A DNA stretch of 64,000 nucleotides, taken from assembly GCF_035582795.1 (NCBI RefSeq), contig NC_134365.1, forward strand, positions 137,543,077 to 137,607,076, written 5' to 3'. Both the position numbers and the translations under genes were made by a program. Below, piece by piece: positions 52,801 to 63,700 of the stretch. Numbering within the stretch: the stretch's first letter is position 1; every line of letters starts with the position of its first letter. The notes under the pieces are model-generated. The model saw only the letters and a list, made by a program, of their open reading frames with translations. It was not told the origin of the DNA and did not search any database. The DNA comes from Mycteria americana (Eukaryota; Chordata; Aves; Ciconiiformes; Ciconiidae).

Positions 52801-54121
52801 AAACAAAATATCCTGGCTTCTCTGACGTACATAGGAGTTTCTATAAAAGCCAACAGTCTAATAAATACATAAAACCTTTCTAGAAAGGTAGGCTTCATTC
52901 TTCCAAATAACATTCAAATTAAAATGTCTTTTGAATTTAAATCTGAATGCTCTGAGACAGTTTTCCAAAGCCTCACAGAAATCTAAAATAGAGCTGGCTT
53001 ATTAGAAGCATATCATTTGTTAAAGCCAAACTTGTTTTCACATACTCTAAAATAGCATAGCTATTACATGTTATTTTTACCAAACATTATTGGAAGATAA
53101 AGTTTCTGAATCCACAGCACAGATCAGTTTTGACTGGATAAGGGGCAAATGGTTTAATCAAGCGAAATATACTGGCTATAGCAAACTGAGATGCCTGGCT
53201 TCAGGCATCCTCATTTGAATATTTGGAACATATTTCATGAAATATTGCCTCACATGTAATTAGCCTTAAGGAAGCAAGGCACTAGAAAGAATTGATTCTA
53301 ACTGCACTTTAAATTGCTGCTCCAGTGCCTTCACACTTCATGAAATATGGATCAATTATCTTTTTGGCAAATATGAACATGCTATCTTTTAACAGAGCGC
53401 CATTAATGGTATTTTCTCTCCCTGGTCTTTAGCTTGATCTGCTCTTGCTTTTCTTTTAATTAAGCTAGACTATTAGCTAAACTGCACAAACATTTAGTTT
53501 AGCCTAGAAAAAGTGTCCTGTGTTCAGTCTGCATCCTCCTCAAGTTGTGTGCTCATAAGCACCAGAAATTAACTGGAGTTGTTCTTTTTCTCTCATTAGG
53601 TTAAAAATATACTTGTTACCTGAAAATATGCATTCATAATCACGCACTTTATGGAGTCGTAATGACGCAGACTTCTTTTCAAGGCTACAGCAGCCAGCTT
53701 ACCTGTCAGCCGAGAGAGCAGTGAGAGTAAAGACTGACACCCCTACAGAAGTGAGCTGTATGAAGGGGATAAGTTTGCATCCAGTTCTGCCGAACAGCCA
53801 CTCGTCAGCAAGGTACCTGCTGGCATCCACGGGCACGCAAGTCACTAAAAGCAGCAGGTCTCCCAGAGCCAAACTGGAGATGAACAAATTAGGGACATTT
53901 CTCATGGATTTCACAGTACAGAAGATCTTAATCAAAGTGATATTGCCAATAAGGCCTATCAAAATGATGATCCCGTAGATGGTGGGGATGGCGTAGAGGA
54001 ACGCTGGGTAGAACCAGTCGTCACCGAGGAGGGAGAGGTTTGCGCTCTGGTTGACAGAGATGTTGTAGAGAATGACGCTATCTGTTTCTAGGTCTAGCAG
54101 AAGGCACTCTCCAGATGCCAT
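29913..54121 (-). CDS. GRPR: Gastrin-releasing peptide receptor (bombesin receptor BB2), three coding exons
   Basis: This is a rhodopsin-class GPCR for gastrin-releasing peptide/bombesin. The family signals through Gq, phospholipase C and calcium at the plasma membrane. Coding exons are 54121-53703 (419 bp), 34236-33885 (352 bp) and 30305-29913 (393 bp with TAA). Together they give 1164 bp, or 387 residues; human GRPR is 384. Visible features are three N-terminal glycosylation sequons (N20, N24, N28), seven hydrophobic segments, the exon-spanning DRY motif (139-141), the disulfide pair C115/C198, a sequon N192-K-T in extracellular loop 2, CWLP at 278-281 in TM6, NPFALY at 320-325 in TM7, and a palmitoylation-type CC at 341-342. 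The stretches around TM2-TM3 and the tail phrase FSLINGN match GRPR rather than NMBR or BRS3. Intron phases 2 and 0 and the 352-bp middle exon fit the family. No frameshift or premature stop is present. The start codon context is GGACAATGG. One oddity is Thr at 282, where I expect Asn. Confidence 0.97.
30306..33884 (-). other. GRPR: GRPR intron 2 (about 3.6 kb)
   Basis: The intron is bounded by GT at 33884-33883 and AG at 30307-30306 and is phase 0. It holds a long open frame on the GRPR strand (32918-33550) with no recognisable domain, an AT-rich patch near 30630-30700 and a GC-rich patch near 31440-31570. I recognise no mobile element. Confidence 0.9.
32918..33550 (-). other. Unassigned 210-codon open frame in GRPR intron 2
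   Basis: Open on the GRPR strand, rich in Gly, Ser, Trp and Cys, with one hydrophobic run (around [10 protein letters not shown]). It has no recognisable domain and no obvious splice sites that would join it to GRPR exons. The composition follows the local GC-rich stretch, which lowers stop frequency. Probably not coding. Confidence 0.15.
33885..34236 (-). CDS. GRPR: GRPR coding exon 2
   Basis: The exon is 352 bp and encodes the Tyr of DRY (Y141) through Gln257: intracellular loop 2, TM4, extracellular loop 2 with C198 and the N192 sequon, TM5 and part of intracellular loop 3. The acceptor is a run of T followed by AG at 34238-34237. The first exon base G completes Arg140. The exon ends CAG before the donor GTAGAG (34884-type spacing is not used; donor bases are 33884-33883). 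Its size equals that of the middle coding exon of mammalian GRPR. Confidence 0.97.
35667..35825. repeat. TATG/CATA-rich low-complexity tract
   Basis: About 150 bases made of TATG, TGTG, CATA and TTTA units, with short GT and AT runs; a decayed compound microsatellite in GRPR intron 1. Confidence 0.85.
36641..37445 (-). mobile_element. CR1 LINE 3' end, copy A
   Basis: This is a 5'-truncated CR1 retrotransposon. The minus strand encodes the C-terminal part of the CR1 ORF2 reverse transcriptase in a frame open from about 37487 to 36729, with [26 protein letters not shown] and [11 protein letters not shown] blocks. The 3' UTR follows, with the terminal octamer repeat seen on the plus strand as CACAGAATCACAGAATC (36644-36660). 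It lies in GRPR intron 1 in the same orientation as the gene. Confidence 0.92.
37954..38590 (-). mobile_element. CR1 LINE 3' end, copy B
   Basis: A second 5'-truncated CR1 copy in the same orientation as copy A and about 0.5 kb from it. The shared part differs at about 17-18 positions over some 600 bases (near 97% identity by eye), plus one inserted A. Three octamer units mark the 3' end at 37954-37979. The frame for the CR1 RT C-terminus is open from 38588 to 38049. Confidence 0.92.
43812..43843. repeat. (AT)n microsatellite
   Basis: Sixteen AT dinucleotides without interruption, in GRPR intron 1; likely length-polymorphic. Confidence 0.95.
44410..45365 (+). repeat. Old CR1 LINE body fragment (plus strand)
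   Basis: Three CR1 blocks appear in order: CCAGCAGGCCTGAGTAATTTACACC (44438 on; the PDGLHPRVLKE-like block), AGTTTGCAGATGACACAG (45138-45155; FADDT), and GACAGGTGTAAAATAGTATATCTAGG followed by GACATTGGAGTGTCTGTTC (KCKVLHLG- and DLGVLVD-like). It is decayed by many stops and indels. About 350 bases between the first and second blocks (44720-45080) do not look like CR1 and may be an insertion. Confidence 0.6.
45187..45212. repeat. Perfect inverted repeat, 12-bp arms, 2-nt loop
   Basis: The arms CATTGGGATAAA and TTTATCCCAATG flank TG. It lies inside the old CR1 body fragment and could form a short hairpin or cruciform. Confidence 0.9.
45570..45970 (-). mobile_element. CR1 LINE 3' end, copy C
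   Basis: The plus strand starts ATAGAATCACAGAATGGTTTGG and continues with the CR1 3' UTR phrase around AGTCCAACCCCCCTGC, then antisense of the RT C-terminal region to CTCTCTCAGCCTTTC. The subfamily differs from copies A and B (different 3' UTR wording) and the copy is 5'-truncated at about 400 bases. Confidence 0.9.
47983..48012. repeat. Perfect inverted repeat, 12-bp arms, 6-nt loop
   Basis: The arms TGGAATAAAATC (47983-47994) and GATTTTATTCCA (48001-48012) flank ATATTG. Located in GRPR intron 1, with no element recognised around it. Confidence 0.9.
50050..50472 (+). mobile_element. CR1 LINE 3' end, copy E (plus strand)
   Basis: This is a CR1 tail in the plus orientation. It contains the block CTTGGAGAAGAGACGGCTGAGG, then AGGACATTAGGAAAAGG-type sequence, TGGAACAGGCTCCCCAGGG, the 3' UTR phrase GGACTTGATGATCC, and the terminal ATCTATGATTCTACG. 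A frame from 50096 to 50395 encodes the CR1 RT C-terminus ([17 protein letters not shown]). Confidence 0.88.
51631..52032 (-). other. Unassigned 134-codon open frame in GRPR intron 1
   Basis: The frame is open from just after a stop at 52033-52035 to a stop at 51631, on the GRPR strand. It has no in-frame ATG near the 5' end. The composition is protein-like (mixed hydrophobic and charged residues, two Cys pairs) rather than low complexity. I do not recognise the sequence. An open stretch of this length is expected about once by chance in a window this size. Confidence 0.2.
52200..52222. repeat. Perfect inverted repeat, 10-bp arms, 3-nt loop
   Basis: TTTCCTATAT (52200-52209) and ATATAGGAAA (52213-52222) flank AAA, in GRPR intron 1. 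Confidence 0.85.
53703..54121 (-). CDS. GRPR: GRPR coding exon 1
   Basis: This exon encodes residues 1-139 plus two bases of Arg140: the extracellular N-terminus, TM1 (about 41-64), TM2 and TM3 up to the DR of the DRY motif. The ATG at 54121 is the first in a good context and gives an N-terminus of family length. The exon ends CAG followed by the intron donor GTAAGC (minus strand, donor bases at 53702-53701), leaving phase 2. The N-terminal tail is the least conserved part and carries three Asn-X-Ser sequons, one fewer residue-cluster than loops of rapidly evolving receptors usually show. Confidence 0.97.
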
Positions 54122-54234
54122 TGTCCTACTTTGCTCTTCTCAGAAGAGAACCTTCTTCTTTGAAAATCCTCAAATAAAATTTCTTGCTTTAGTTTTGCTG
54201 CTCCTTGCTGGCTTTAAACAGTCAGAAGAGTGTA

Positions 54235-54272
54235 AAAGTCATATCACTTTGTGAAAGTCATATCACTTTGTG
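54235..54272. repeat. Perfect 19-bp tandem duplication upstream of GRPR ATG
   Basis: The 19-base unit AAAGTCATATCACTTTGTG occurs twice head to tail with no mismatch, 114-151 bases upstream of the start codon. It would lie in the 5' UTR or proximal promoter of GRPR. Confidence 0.9.
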
Positions 54273-54599
54273 ACACATCTTGAAAATAAAAAGCAACTGC
54301 ACATTGCTTAACAGTACTGTTTCCATAAGGTGAAAGGAGAACATCTTTTAGCATAGTTTGAATCCTGAAACTTGCCTTTTCCTCATGGACTTGCCTCGCT
54401 GTTAGGTATTCCTCAGCTCTGGAAGGCCATTTGTTAAATTCGAAGACCAGTAAGCAGGAGGCATTTTCAAAATCGAGGCTTGTTAAATTCCCAGCTTCAG
54501 GTCTGCCGAGCAGAGCCGAGTCCGAAACAAGGGAACGACAAAAAGCAAGAACTTTTGGTAGTTGCTGTCACGCTGCATTGCCAGCCTCTCCCAGCTTTC

Positions 54600-54850
54600 A
54601 GCACCTGCGCTCGCCAGCTGGATTTAAAGTGAGGAAAAAGCAGGGCTCCGCTGACGGCTCGGATCCTATAGGCAGGATCTTCTGGACGTCAATTCTTCCC
54701 CTGCTTCCCATGATGAGAGCAGGCTTGCTTAAATGATTGCGGTAATGCCGGGGGAGCCGCCGGCGAGCGCCGGGGAATGCCAGCCACCTGCTGGACAATC
54801 TCATCACTGCCTGGGGAGCGGGGGAGAGAGCAACCGCGCCAAAATCACCC
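54600..54850 (-). promoter_or_regulatory. GRPR: CpG-rich patch upstream of GRPR; candidate promoter/5' UTR
   Basis: This is a GC- and CpG-rich stretch (for example the GCCGGGGGAGCCGCCGGCGAG portion around 54747-54766) in an otherwise AT-rich region, 480-730 bases upstream of the GRPR ATG. No TATA box is convincing. Position and composition suggest the promoter or first untranslated sequence, but a transcription start cannot be placed from sequence alone. Confidence 0.35.
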
Positions 54851-54940
54851 TTAGCTCTTTAGCTGGGGGGGAAAAAATAAAAAAAAAAGTAAAAAACCCT
54901 GCTCATTTGTAGGTCGTGGGATGAGGTTCGCCGCCTCGCC

Positions 54941-54970
54941 AAAAAAAAAAAAAAAAAAAAAAGAAAAAAA
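54941..54970. repeat. Long A tract upstream of GRPR
   Basis: Twenty-two consecutive A residues (54941-54962), a G and seven more A, just beyond the CpG-rich patch. It lies at the edge of a CpG-bearing stretch (TTCGCCGCCTCGCC). No LINE 3' end was seen next to it. Confidence 0.9.
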
Positions 54971-57900
54971 TCGTTTATTTCATACTGCAAATAATGTGAA
55001 CAGAAAAGCAGTCGCACCGTCTTAAATAAGAACGCACGTACTTTGTTTGCACTCTGGTATGCAATTGTTCCAATGAAAGAGAATAATGATATGAAGCCAA
55101 ATTCATCCCCCAGGGCAAATGAACTGAATAAAGCCAATTAAGATAAAAATCAACATTATAGTTAAGGTAGGCAAATGCGTATTAGCGCTATGCACCTGCA
55201 GTTAACCAGGGAAGCCTGAACTCTGCACTTTTTTTTGTTAATGTTTTAATTTGGAGGTAACAATAACGAGGGACAAAGTTTACCGTTCAATGCGATCATT
55301 TCTATTTATGAGGTGCCCATCATACGGGCATCTATAGGTAATGCATGTTTAGATGCAGCAGAGAGAGACTTGCTTGGCTTATAACAGTCTGCAAATGCTC
55401 TTTCCTAGAGCTTAATTAAGATATAACTATTACCGATGCCTTACTGCTTTATAACAGATAGGCTATTTATGATTATATACAGGCACTTTCTGGACTGTGG
55501 AGAAATACAGTTAATTTGGAAACCAGCCTACAGAATTAAATGAAGCTGTAATTTACATTTCCCCTTGCAACTGCTCATTTTTGCAGGCAAGAGAATGTTT
55601 TACCAACTGCTAGAATTACTTGGAAGTGAGGGGGAAGGTGATTCAAATCAGACATTGAAGTGTGATCGCTTGTTTCTACATAAAGGAAGCATTTCAGGAC
55701 AGGAGCTGGAAAATCCCCAGGTGCTCGGGAGCTGTGTCCCAGGGTGGGATTCTGAGCAGGAGACTTCAGTAGCTGTTTTTCTGCCTCCTTCTTGTGACTC
55801 GGGTCACTGTTTTCAGCTGCTTTGCTGCTGTTCACTTTAAGTCAACAAAGGACTTATGTGTACCCTGAACTTTAAGTAGGGCTACTTACATTTGTTTTTC
55901 AAGCCAAACACACGAGAAAATGCTGTGCTGAGAGCTCGAGGGAACAGAGGAGAAGCCAAATTTCCAGGTACTCCTTTCCTTCAAAAACCTGCTTTAAAAA
56001 TAGAGCTGAGGTTGCCACCTGCAAAAGCAGAGGACGCAGAGAGCTACGGTGCACAGTCTGACCAGGGCGCACAGGCGAAAGCGCTCCGGTGGGTCAGGGC
56101 CAGCTCTGTGCAAGGCTGCCCAGTTGGGCAGAGGCCAGCCGGAGGCAGCGCCGTGTTCGGCACAGCAGGACCTGCTGAAGGCACGGAGGCACACCGTGGA
56201 GCTACTGGAGCAGCCCAGCCACACCGCGTGGTGGGACACCTATCCCAGAACTTCACCCGGGATATTTGGGAGTCTGGTCAGAGGGGCCGTGTGACAAAGG
56301 GACGCACGCTTCCCCCTCTTTGCTTTCCGAGCTTTGCGATAAAGCAGAAAGGACACTGCTGGAAGTGAGAGGAAGAAGGGGGAGCAGCCAGTCAGTGTAA
56401 TCCTGATGGACCCCCGTGCCCAGCAGCCTGGTTGGCAGTGACCTGCTTTGAGCAGGAGGTGGGACCAGAGACCTCCCGTGGTCCCTTCCCATTCAAATGA
56501 CTTGGTGACTCTGGGATTTGTAAACCCACCACTCAGAGACATAACAGCTCTAGCTCTCATCATGAGCCTTTATTCTTCCAGACGGACAACAAAATGGTCT
56601 GTTTGCCAAAAGCCCTCTAACAGAACCACTAAGTCATCATTCACCACAGTTTAAACTCTTCTACACTGAAATCTCTCATACCGTTACATAGCAAACTATG
56701 CGGGGTGAGCAAAGCGAGGCAAGGGAAAGTAATGCTAGAACCACTTCTTATCTTCCAGCTGACAGTGGTGTTGATCACCCTTCTCTTCTTTTGAGGTGAG
56801 TGTAGGCAGATGACCATGTCCCAGCTGTCTCCATCAGTGATAGAAGGGGCTCTCATGACCTCTGGAAGGTTTCACGTTGCCTTCACCTTTGGAAGGTGCG
56901 TATTTCATTCCAGGAAGCACTTCAAGTTTACAGCTACAGCTTTCTAATTTTGGGGTTTGCCAAGCCTGGGCTTCAGGTTTTAGGACAACTTCTTTTGGCC
57001 ACAGAGAATGAGAAATTGAAAAGACAAATGCAGAAAAGAAAAAAAACCCAAACAACACCAGGTCCTGTGAAGCTTGAAACTTAGTCTAGATTACAAAAAC
57101 ATTCATTATTTATGCCAGATGTAATAGACTGTTTCAGGGCACGTGACTACTACCACCATGAAGGACACAGGTTTTATTCACAATTGCCTAGCCTGCAGAT
57201 GTTCCCCAGAAGTAACTTTGAAATGTTGAGGATGTTTCCCAGAGATGTTTTTGTCTTGTCATAAATTGCATACGAGAGGTTTTGTTTATTACAAATGGTG
57301 TATCTTTTTCATCATGTCACTCTAGCATTTATCTTCCCCGAGCAGGCAAAATGTCTGGGCATTTGTATGAGCATAGCCACCCCTGCTGTAGTGTTCATTT
57401 CAAGCTCCCAAGCCTCTCTCCAAAGGAAGGTAAGCATCAATACCCATATTTCACCAGTGGAGTAACCTTCATGCACACACAAAAAAAGAAGTGACTGGCA
57501 CAAAGTTACTTAACAGGCTGTTGGCAGAGTTGTGAATAGAATAATGCAGGTCTCCTGAGCCTGGTCCTGCATTATAATGGTTTTCTGTTGGACAAGGAGA
57601 GATTCCACAGATACTTTCAATAGATGCTTTTTTTCAGCTCTCAACCTTTATCCAACCTCTAAATGACAGCTGCAAAGAGACAATCTTCTTACTCCTTAAT
57701 TGTGCACAATGGGGGAGATTTGTGAAAGAGCTCAATGGGTAAAATTTTCAAAAGCAGTTAAACCTATTTGAAAGGTAACGAAATTTAGGCTGCTACATTG
57801 CTCATGAGCTCACCACCCAGAAATGGAGCCAGAATTTTGAACAAATGCAATCTGCATTGAGAAAAGTACACGAGGACCCATTTTTCAAAGGGGCTTGGAG

Positions 57901-59479
57901 AGCTGCAGCTGCCACAGTGACAGCTACAGGCAGATTTGCAAAGAGCCCAAACACCCAGCGTACCGAGGTCTTTTGAAAGACACTGATCATTTATTATACA
58001 TACCTAAATGGACTTCTTTTGAAAGTCTAGTGCAACACGGGTTTTCTGAGCCCCTGTGAGGTCCCATGGGAGATGCTCTGGTGATGGGAGCCAGAGGACG
58101 CCGCTGCGGCCACCTGCAGACCCTGAGGCTGGCCAAGGCTGGCACAGCCATTGCCTTGGAGGGCAGGAGCACACCGGCTGCACCGGGGCGGGCAGCCCAC
58201 GCAGCATCCTCCACACCAGGCACCTCCAGCACCCAGGGAACAGGGGGACGGTGGGGATCATCTCCCGGAGAGCATGGCTCTTCGCCAAGGGTGTCACATT
58301 TGTTATCTTGCCACAGTATGACTTTCCTTTGTAGTGGCCTCTTGCATATCTCCTCAGAGGAGATGGATAAACTTCCTTCCACCGTCAAGTGTCAGGATAG
58401 AAGTTCCTGCGCTCAGGGCTCCGCTGTTTCCTGATAACTGGATTACCGGGGCTAGGAGCCAGAGAACCAGGGATTACTCCCTGCTGAGCTTCTGGAGTGC
58501 AACATCCGCTAATTTATCAAATATTCTCCTACTGCAAACTGTTCATCTCCCAGAGGGAACAAAGTGGTGGAAAGCATTGTGCCTATAATCTCTTCAAGGA
58601 AATTCTTCATTTTTATTTCTGTCACCCCTACCTGCTCATATCACGCTCCATGCCTCAGTTCACCACTCTGTTTCAGCCACCAAAGTTAACAATAACTGTT
58701 CACAAAAGGATAATTTTCTAACCCAGTCCATTCCAGGGATCTGATTTACAGCAGAGCTTTGCAGACAGTTAATTACATTAAAATATATATATTTTTTTGA
58801 GCAGTGATCTGGGCTCATACCCACATGACTGGAGGTCAGAGGGGCTGGGGGGGGAACTGCATACAACTCACAGTGTAAAAGGCCCCTGAGTGGATACTAT
58901 GTGCTGGTTTCTTGCATGTGTAAAAAATGGAAATGTAAATGAAGCATTGTCAAGTTTTCTCCTTCATCATGCAGCCTTGCTGATGCACAGCCTGTACGGC
59001 AAATGAAGATGCAGGCCACACAATGTGAAGTGCTCCCACTGTGCCTTTGAAAATAGCTTATTCATGCTAAATTAGACAACGCCTTCAGTTTGTTATTGAA
59101 CTTCATAAATCTCCTACTCACTCCCAGCATCTCATCATGACACACAGTCATCAAAAACTGACACAGCTGGAAGGGATGTCTGAACTGCATAACACCTAGG
59201 ATGTGTGCTCACAGAGAAGGAGTATTTGAAGGAGACACCATGCAGATATTTATTTACAGGAATCTCCTGCCAGGTTGGAAGAGTTACACAGCCAAAAGCA
59301 TAACGGCATCTGAAAACGCAGCAAGTGAGAGAGTAAGGCTGCACGGTGGGCTAATAGGAGCAAGGAACCAGCCTGTGCCTGGTAAACGAGGGATGAGAAG
59401 GAACTTGGGAATGAAGAGAGCTGCCTGTGTGAGATGCTCTAAAGGAGGGGGCAGTTGGAAAAGTGCACAAAGAGTGCTG
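54971..59479. other. Upstream intergenic sequence, no gene supported
   Basis: AT-rich with GC-rich patches at about 55890-56290 and 58050-58270. Only short or composition-driven open frames occur. Regulatory sequence for GRPR may lie here; no specific site is defensible. Confidence 0.5.
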
Positions 59480-60080
59480 GTGTGAGCCAATGGCAAGGAA
59501 AAGGACCTTGGCAGCAGCCCTCTGCACAGATTGGAGCAGCAACACTGCATTTTTTGAGAGCAAAGAATGCTGTAGGAGGCAAGATATGAGATAGTGGGCA
59601 TCTGGGCAAGAAACCTTAGCTATAAAAGGGATAGGAAAAGCTACAGCCCACATACTTTATACAGAACTCCCCCTGCAAGACAGATAGATCTGAGGATGCA
59701 GAGAGAAGAACAAGTAGAAAGTGGGCTTGAGCGATAAGCAGTCAAGAAAAGTGCTGCCACCTTGGTGCAGAGAAAACATTAACATCTCTTTTAACCATGC
59801 TGAGCTCCCGCTGGCGACTGATCATTCCCAAGGAAACATTGCAGGACAAGATTCCCATCCTGATAGATGGAGGCAAAGCAAAGTCACAGAGATTTGCAAG
59901 TCATCTGCATGAACAGAAGACATAAGTTTGTGGATGGGGACAGCTCGGAGAGGCAAAGAAGGGTACAAAGGGAACAGCATCCCAATATCCCACAAACAGC
60001 TGAGGGGAGATGAAAAGAAGCCATCAAAGATCCTGCAGAAGGGAAAAAGTGGGCAGAAAAAGAGAGGGCAGCTGTGGAAA
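59480..60080 (-). repeat. Ancient LINE fragment, L2-like (antisense on plus strand)
   Basis: The plus strand carries, in order, GGACCTTGGCAGCAGCCCTCTGCACAG, TAGCTATAAAAGGGATAGGAAAAG, TTAACCATGCTGAGCTCCCGCTGGCGACTG and CAAGTCATCTGCATGAACAGAAG. I recognise these as the antisense of an L2-type RT body: on the minus strand the third is a SRQLKLNM-like block and the fourth an YADDT-like block. It is very diverged. Family naming is from memory and needs a repeat-library comparison. Confidence 0.45.
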
Positions 60081-60234
60081 GCAGGGGAAGCTAAGATTTT
60101 GGGTTAAGTGTATAATGAAATATATCACCCTAAGTAATTACCTGGCCAAGGAAGGTGAAGCTAGTGGCACAGTTTAGGCTACATTAGGCTAAAAAGAAAG
60201 AATTATAGATTTTTGTGCAAGAAATTTCAGTGCA

Positions 60235-60759
60235 GTGGAAGCAGAGGAAGACAGATTAAAAGTCTGGGCTGGAGCTGAAAAAGAAGACGCTCTTCTTCCA
60301 TGCAGTCTGTTTTCCAGGGTAAAAGAAAAAAAAAAGAAGCTGGGTGCAAGGAGGTTGGGGACAGCAGCATTAGAAAGGGCAAGGAAAGTGCACATATCCC
60401 ATGCTTGTCGTCAGTACCCTAATTCTTCCCGGAGGGCACTTCATAGCCGGGCACTTTGGTCAAAAGTTCCTGAAAGGGGGTACTCTGTCAGCAAAGCCAG
60501 CACGTCCCTGCAGTTGCTATGTGGAAATATTTCCCTGGAGAGACAGCTGAGGAGAGCAGAGCACAGGACAGCATACATGCTGCAAAACACCATGCCACCT
60601 GTAACAGCAACCGCAAGGCTACAAACCCATCCTACTAAGACATTTTTTCAGGACCTACTGCCAGAGAGCGCTGAACTCTACTGGGACCGTTATGGGTTAC
60701 CTCAGTACCAATTTAAAAGACTTTACTTGGTAGGTGAAATCTGGGCAGAGTCAGCCTGA
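60235..60759 (+). other. Unassigned 174-codon open frame upstream of GRPR
   Basis: An open frame beginning at a GTG and ending in TGA at 60757-60759. It is Lys, Arg and Glu rich at the start, with no recognisable domain, signal peptide or membrane segment. It abuts the ancient LINE fragment, so part of it may be LINE antisense. I do not recognise it and consider a real gene unlikely. Confidence 0.15.
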
Positions 60760-63700
60760 GCGTTTAATCAAATATTAACTCTGGCAAGGCCGGACAGGAA
60801 TGTTAAAGGCAATAACATCTACGTTTGGACTTTGAATAGTGAGCATCAGCCCTTAGCTGTATCACTTCACAGGCATCTGTAGGTGCTGATTTAAGAAGAC
60901 TAAATCTTCCCTCCTGGCCCCTGGCATGCAGAAGCAGCATTCAGGACCTGCCAGCCCTTGTAGCTCTTTCCCTGGGCTGAGCCGTGCTTTTGCTCCCTTC
61001 CCTGCAACATCCCAGTGCCTGTGGGCTCCTGGGGTTGGAATATTTTTTTCTTCCAGCACTGTCACTGACAAGCAGCTGGTGCAATAAATTATTGCTGAAT
61101 GCATGCTATTCTTTCCCTTTTATAAGAAAAGATGTACTGAAGATGTACTTTTTTTTTTCATCTTAGTTGTCATGGGAGAGGACAATTCCTCACCTAACAG
61201 GAAAACAGACAAAAATGGCAACATTGTTATTATTAACAATAAAAATTGTACTCTGGGAGATGGGAACAAATGAAACAACACAGAATCAAATACATATTTT
61301 AAGAAAAAAAAAAAACAAACAGTAAAAACTTGTTGTCAACAAGGCTGATTAAACTTTTTTTCTAAACAAGTGATTCCAAAGCTAGCTGGCAAAAATCACC
61401 AAGAAATGTACTGGACAAACACAGCAATGTAATTTTACCATTTACCATCTTTGTATTGTACTTGAGGGATGTTTCAGAAAGGAAATCACATAATATAGAG
61501 GCATTCAATAATGATAACTCTGAACAAATTATTTTTCTCTACATCTAGCATCTGATTTGTTTTCTGTTATCTTCTCTCCCATGAGACGGAGAGCAGAGCT
61601 CTGATAAATTAAAAGAGCTCCTAAATTACCGGGGAGGATGGCTGCAGTTGTGACAAGTAAGAGGGAGCAGAGCCGGCCGAGCCCCTGTGATGCTCTGGAT
61701 TAAGCCTGTGTGAATCCCAGCATCAGCCTTGCACCCCTCGGCCCAGCCCTGCATCCCTGCAGTGTGCCACAGCGGCTTCCCACGGCCGGGGGGAGCCCCC
61801 AAAGGCTTACAGAAACGTTGAGGGCAGGAGTTTTGCTTGAGAAAGTCCTTTGTGATTTATTCAGGCTGTTCCGATGGGACCCCCTGCAGAAGCCGGTCGG
61901 CAGGGCTGGACTGCCTTCACTTCTCCCCGGGGCTGGCAGGTGGGACGTCGCCGTCCCTCGGGAGAGGCTGAGGCACCCCGGGCACCCTTCCTCGCTCTCC
62001 CCGGCCAAGGCGTGAGCACAGAGCAGGGCTGGGCCGGCGGGGGCTGCTGGGCTCCCTCTTGGTACGTCTGCGGCGTGTAGGCTAGCAGGTCCCCTTGCTA
62101 GAGGTGGTAGGACATGGAGGTGGCTCCCCCCACTCCCTGGGGTGGCTCCTTGCAGGGTACAAATTTTCTCATGGAGGAAAAGGCCCTGGAGAGCACAGAC
62201 CAGTACTTATCCTGGGGACTTCTCCCTCCTGATCAGGACAGCAACCCTAATACCATCTGACCACAGGTAGCAAGAGCTGGGGGAGGCTGCACGAGTGGGT
62301 AATTAGAGACTGCCCCTTTTTTGCAGTTAGTGTCTCAGCAGGAGACATAAGCCGGTAAGGAACAGGTAGCAAACCACAAAGGACAAAAAAAAAAAAAAAT
62401 CTTTAATAAAGTCACAAATAAAGCCATGTAAGAAGGATGGAAAGCCAGATGTGAAGGTGTTTGGAAGGCATCCCACGTGAGCACTTGAAAACCAGTCCAT
62501 ACTCTGGGACAGAGAAATGACTAAGAAGATATCACTACACTCTTGGAAGGACACAGAGAAATGGGAAAATGAGACGCCAGCAAACTACTCCACTGCACTG
62601 AGCTGTGCTGATGGGTGACAGATTTGGAGGACCCTTCTACAGCAGTGAGAGGAAGAGGCAGAAATTGGACAGAGCTTTCTCTCTTGTCTCAGTTTAATTT
62701 AACTCTGGGTTTAATTTGGTGGGCTGTGCTCTCTTATCCCCACCACCCATTCGTAGGATTCGTTTTAGTGGCTTTGCATATCAACAGAGCATCTGTCTGA
62801 CTGGCTCCATCCTTATTGCTTAACTCCAGCTGAATTTAAGATACGAGCATGTCTGAGGATCAAGGGAAGAATGGGGTTTTCTGGAAAGCAAAACCACCTA
62901 CCAGTGTAGTCTAGTTTCTTAAAACACCTCCTATGAATTTGGCAGTGCTGGGTTTTGTGCCAAGAAGTGAGTTTGGTCTGAAAAAGGGTAGCAGCAGGAA
63001 AGATGGTGCAAATGTCACATGGATGTCCAAAAAGTGTGGAGAAAGAACTAGGGTGCTGCAGGACAGATACTTTGCTTCTGGTGTCTGAAGAAGACAGTAT
63101 ATTAAAAAATAAAATCAGTAGCTATGTGGAGAAATACACAGTATTGGGGAAAAATCAACACAACATTCATGGAAGGAAGTCATAGTTCACAAACCTAATA
63201 CTGTTTAAGTAAGTTAGGCATCAGTGAGGTTGTAAATAAGGGTAATGAGACAATATACCTGTGCTTGGACTCTCTGAAAGCTTTCAGAGACTTACAGTTT
63301 AATAACGGTTACAAAATAGGAAACCAAGAGTAGGAATAAGTCACTCTTTGCCAAGGAGAAAGGCAACCAGGGGCAGGCTGGGGAGCAGTCCTGCACTCTG
63401 TGCAGGCCAAAATATTCAGAAGTAATCTGGAAAAGGGAGTGAGCTGTGAGGGACCAAAGTCTGTTGGTGGTCCTGAGTTGCTCAAGGCAGTAACAACGAA
63501 AGCTGATTGCTAAGACTGGCAGAAAATTTGGTGTTTGGGTTGAAGGGATGGACAATAAATGACAAGAAACACAATGTAAGTATACCCATATTTGATACGA
63601 TCTAAACACCCTGCTTCTAGTAAGAAAAACAACCTAATCAAATCACTTTGATTAATTCTCTGAAAACATCAGCTCAGTGCACACAGACCTAAAGGTAAAC

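Larger units (their letters stand above)
34237..53702 (-). other. GRPR: GRPR intron 1 (about 19.5 kb)
   Basis: The intron is bounded by a GT donor at 53702-53701 and an AG acceptor at 34238-34237. It contains four CR1 insertions or remnants on the minus and plus strands, an AT microsatellite, a TATG/CATA low-complexity tract and two strong inverted repeats, all listed separately. The rest is AT-rich unique-looking sequence. I see no other exon that I can defend. Confidence 0.9.

Noticed and set aside
29913..54121. NMBR or BRS3 as the receptor identity
   Set aside because: The N-terminal region, TM2-TM3 block and tail phrase fit GRPR better than either paralogue.
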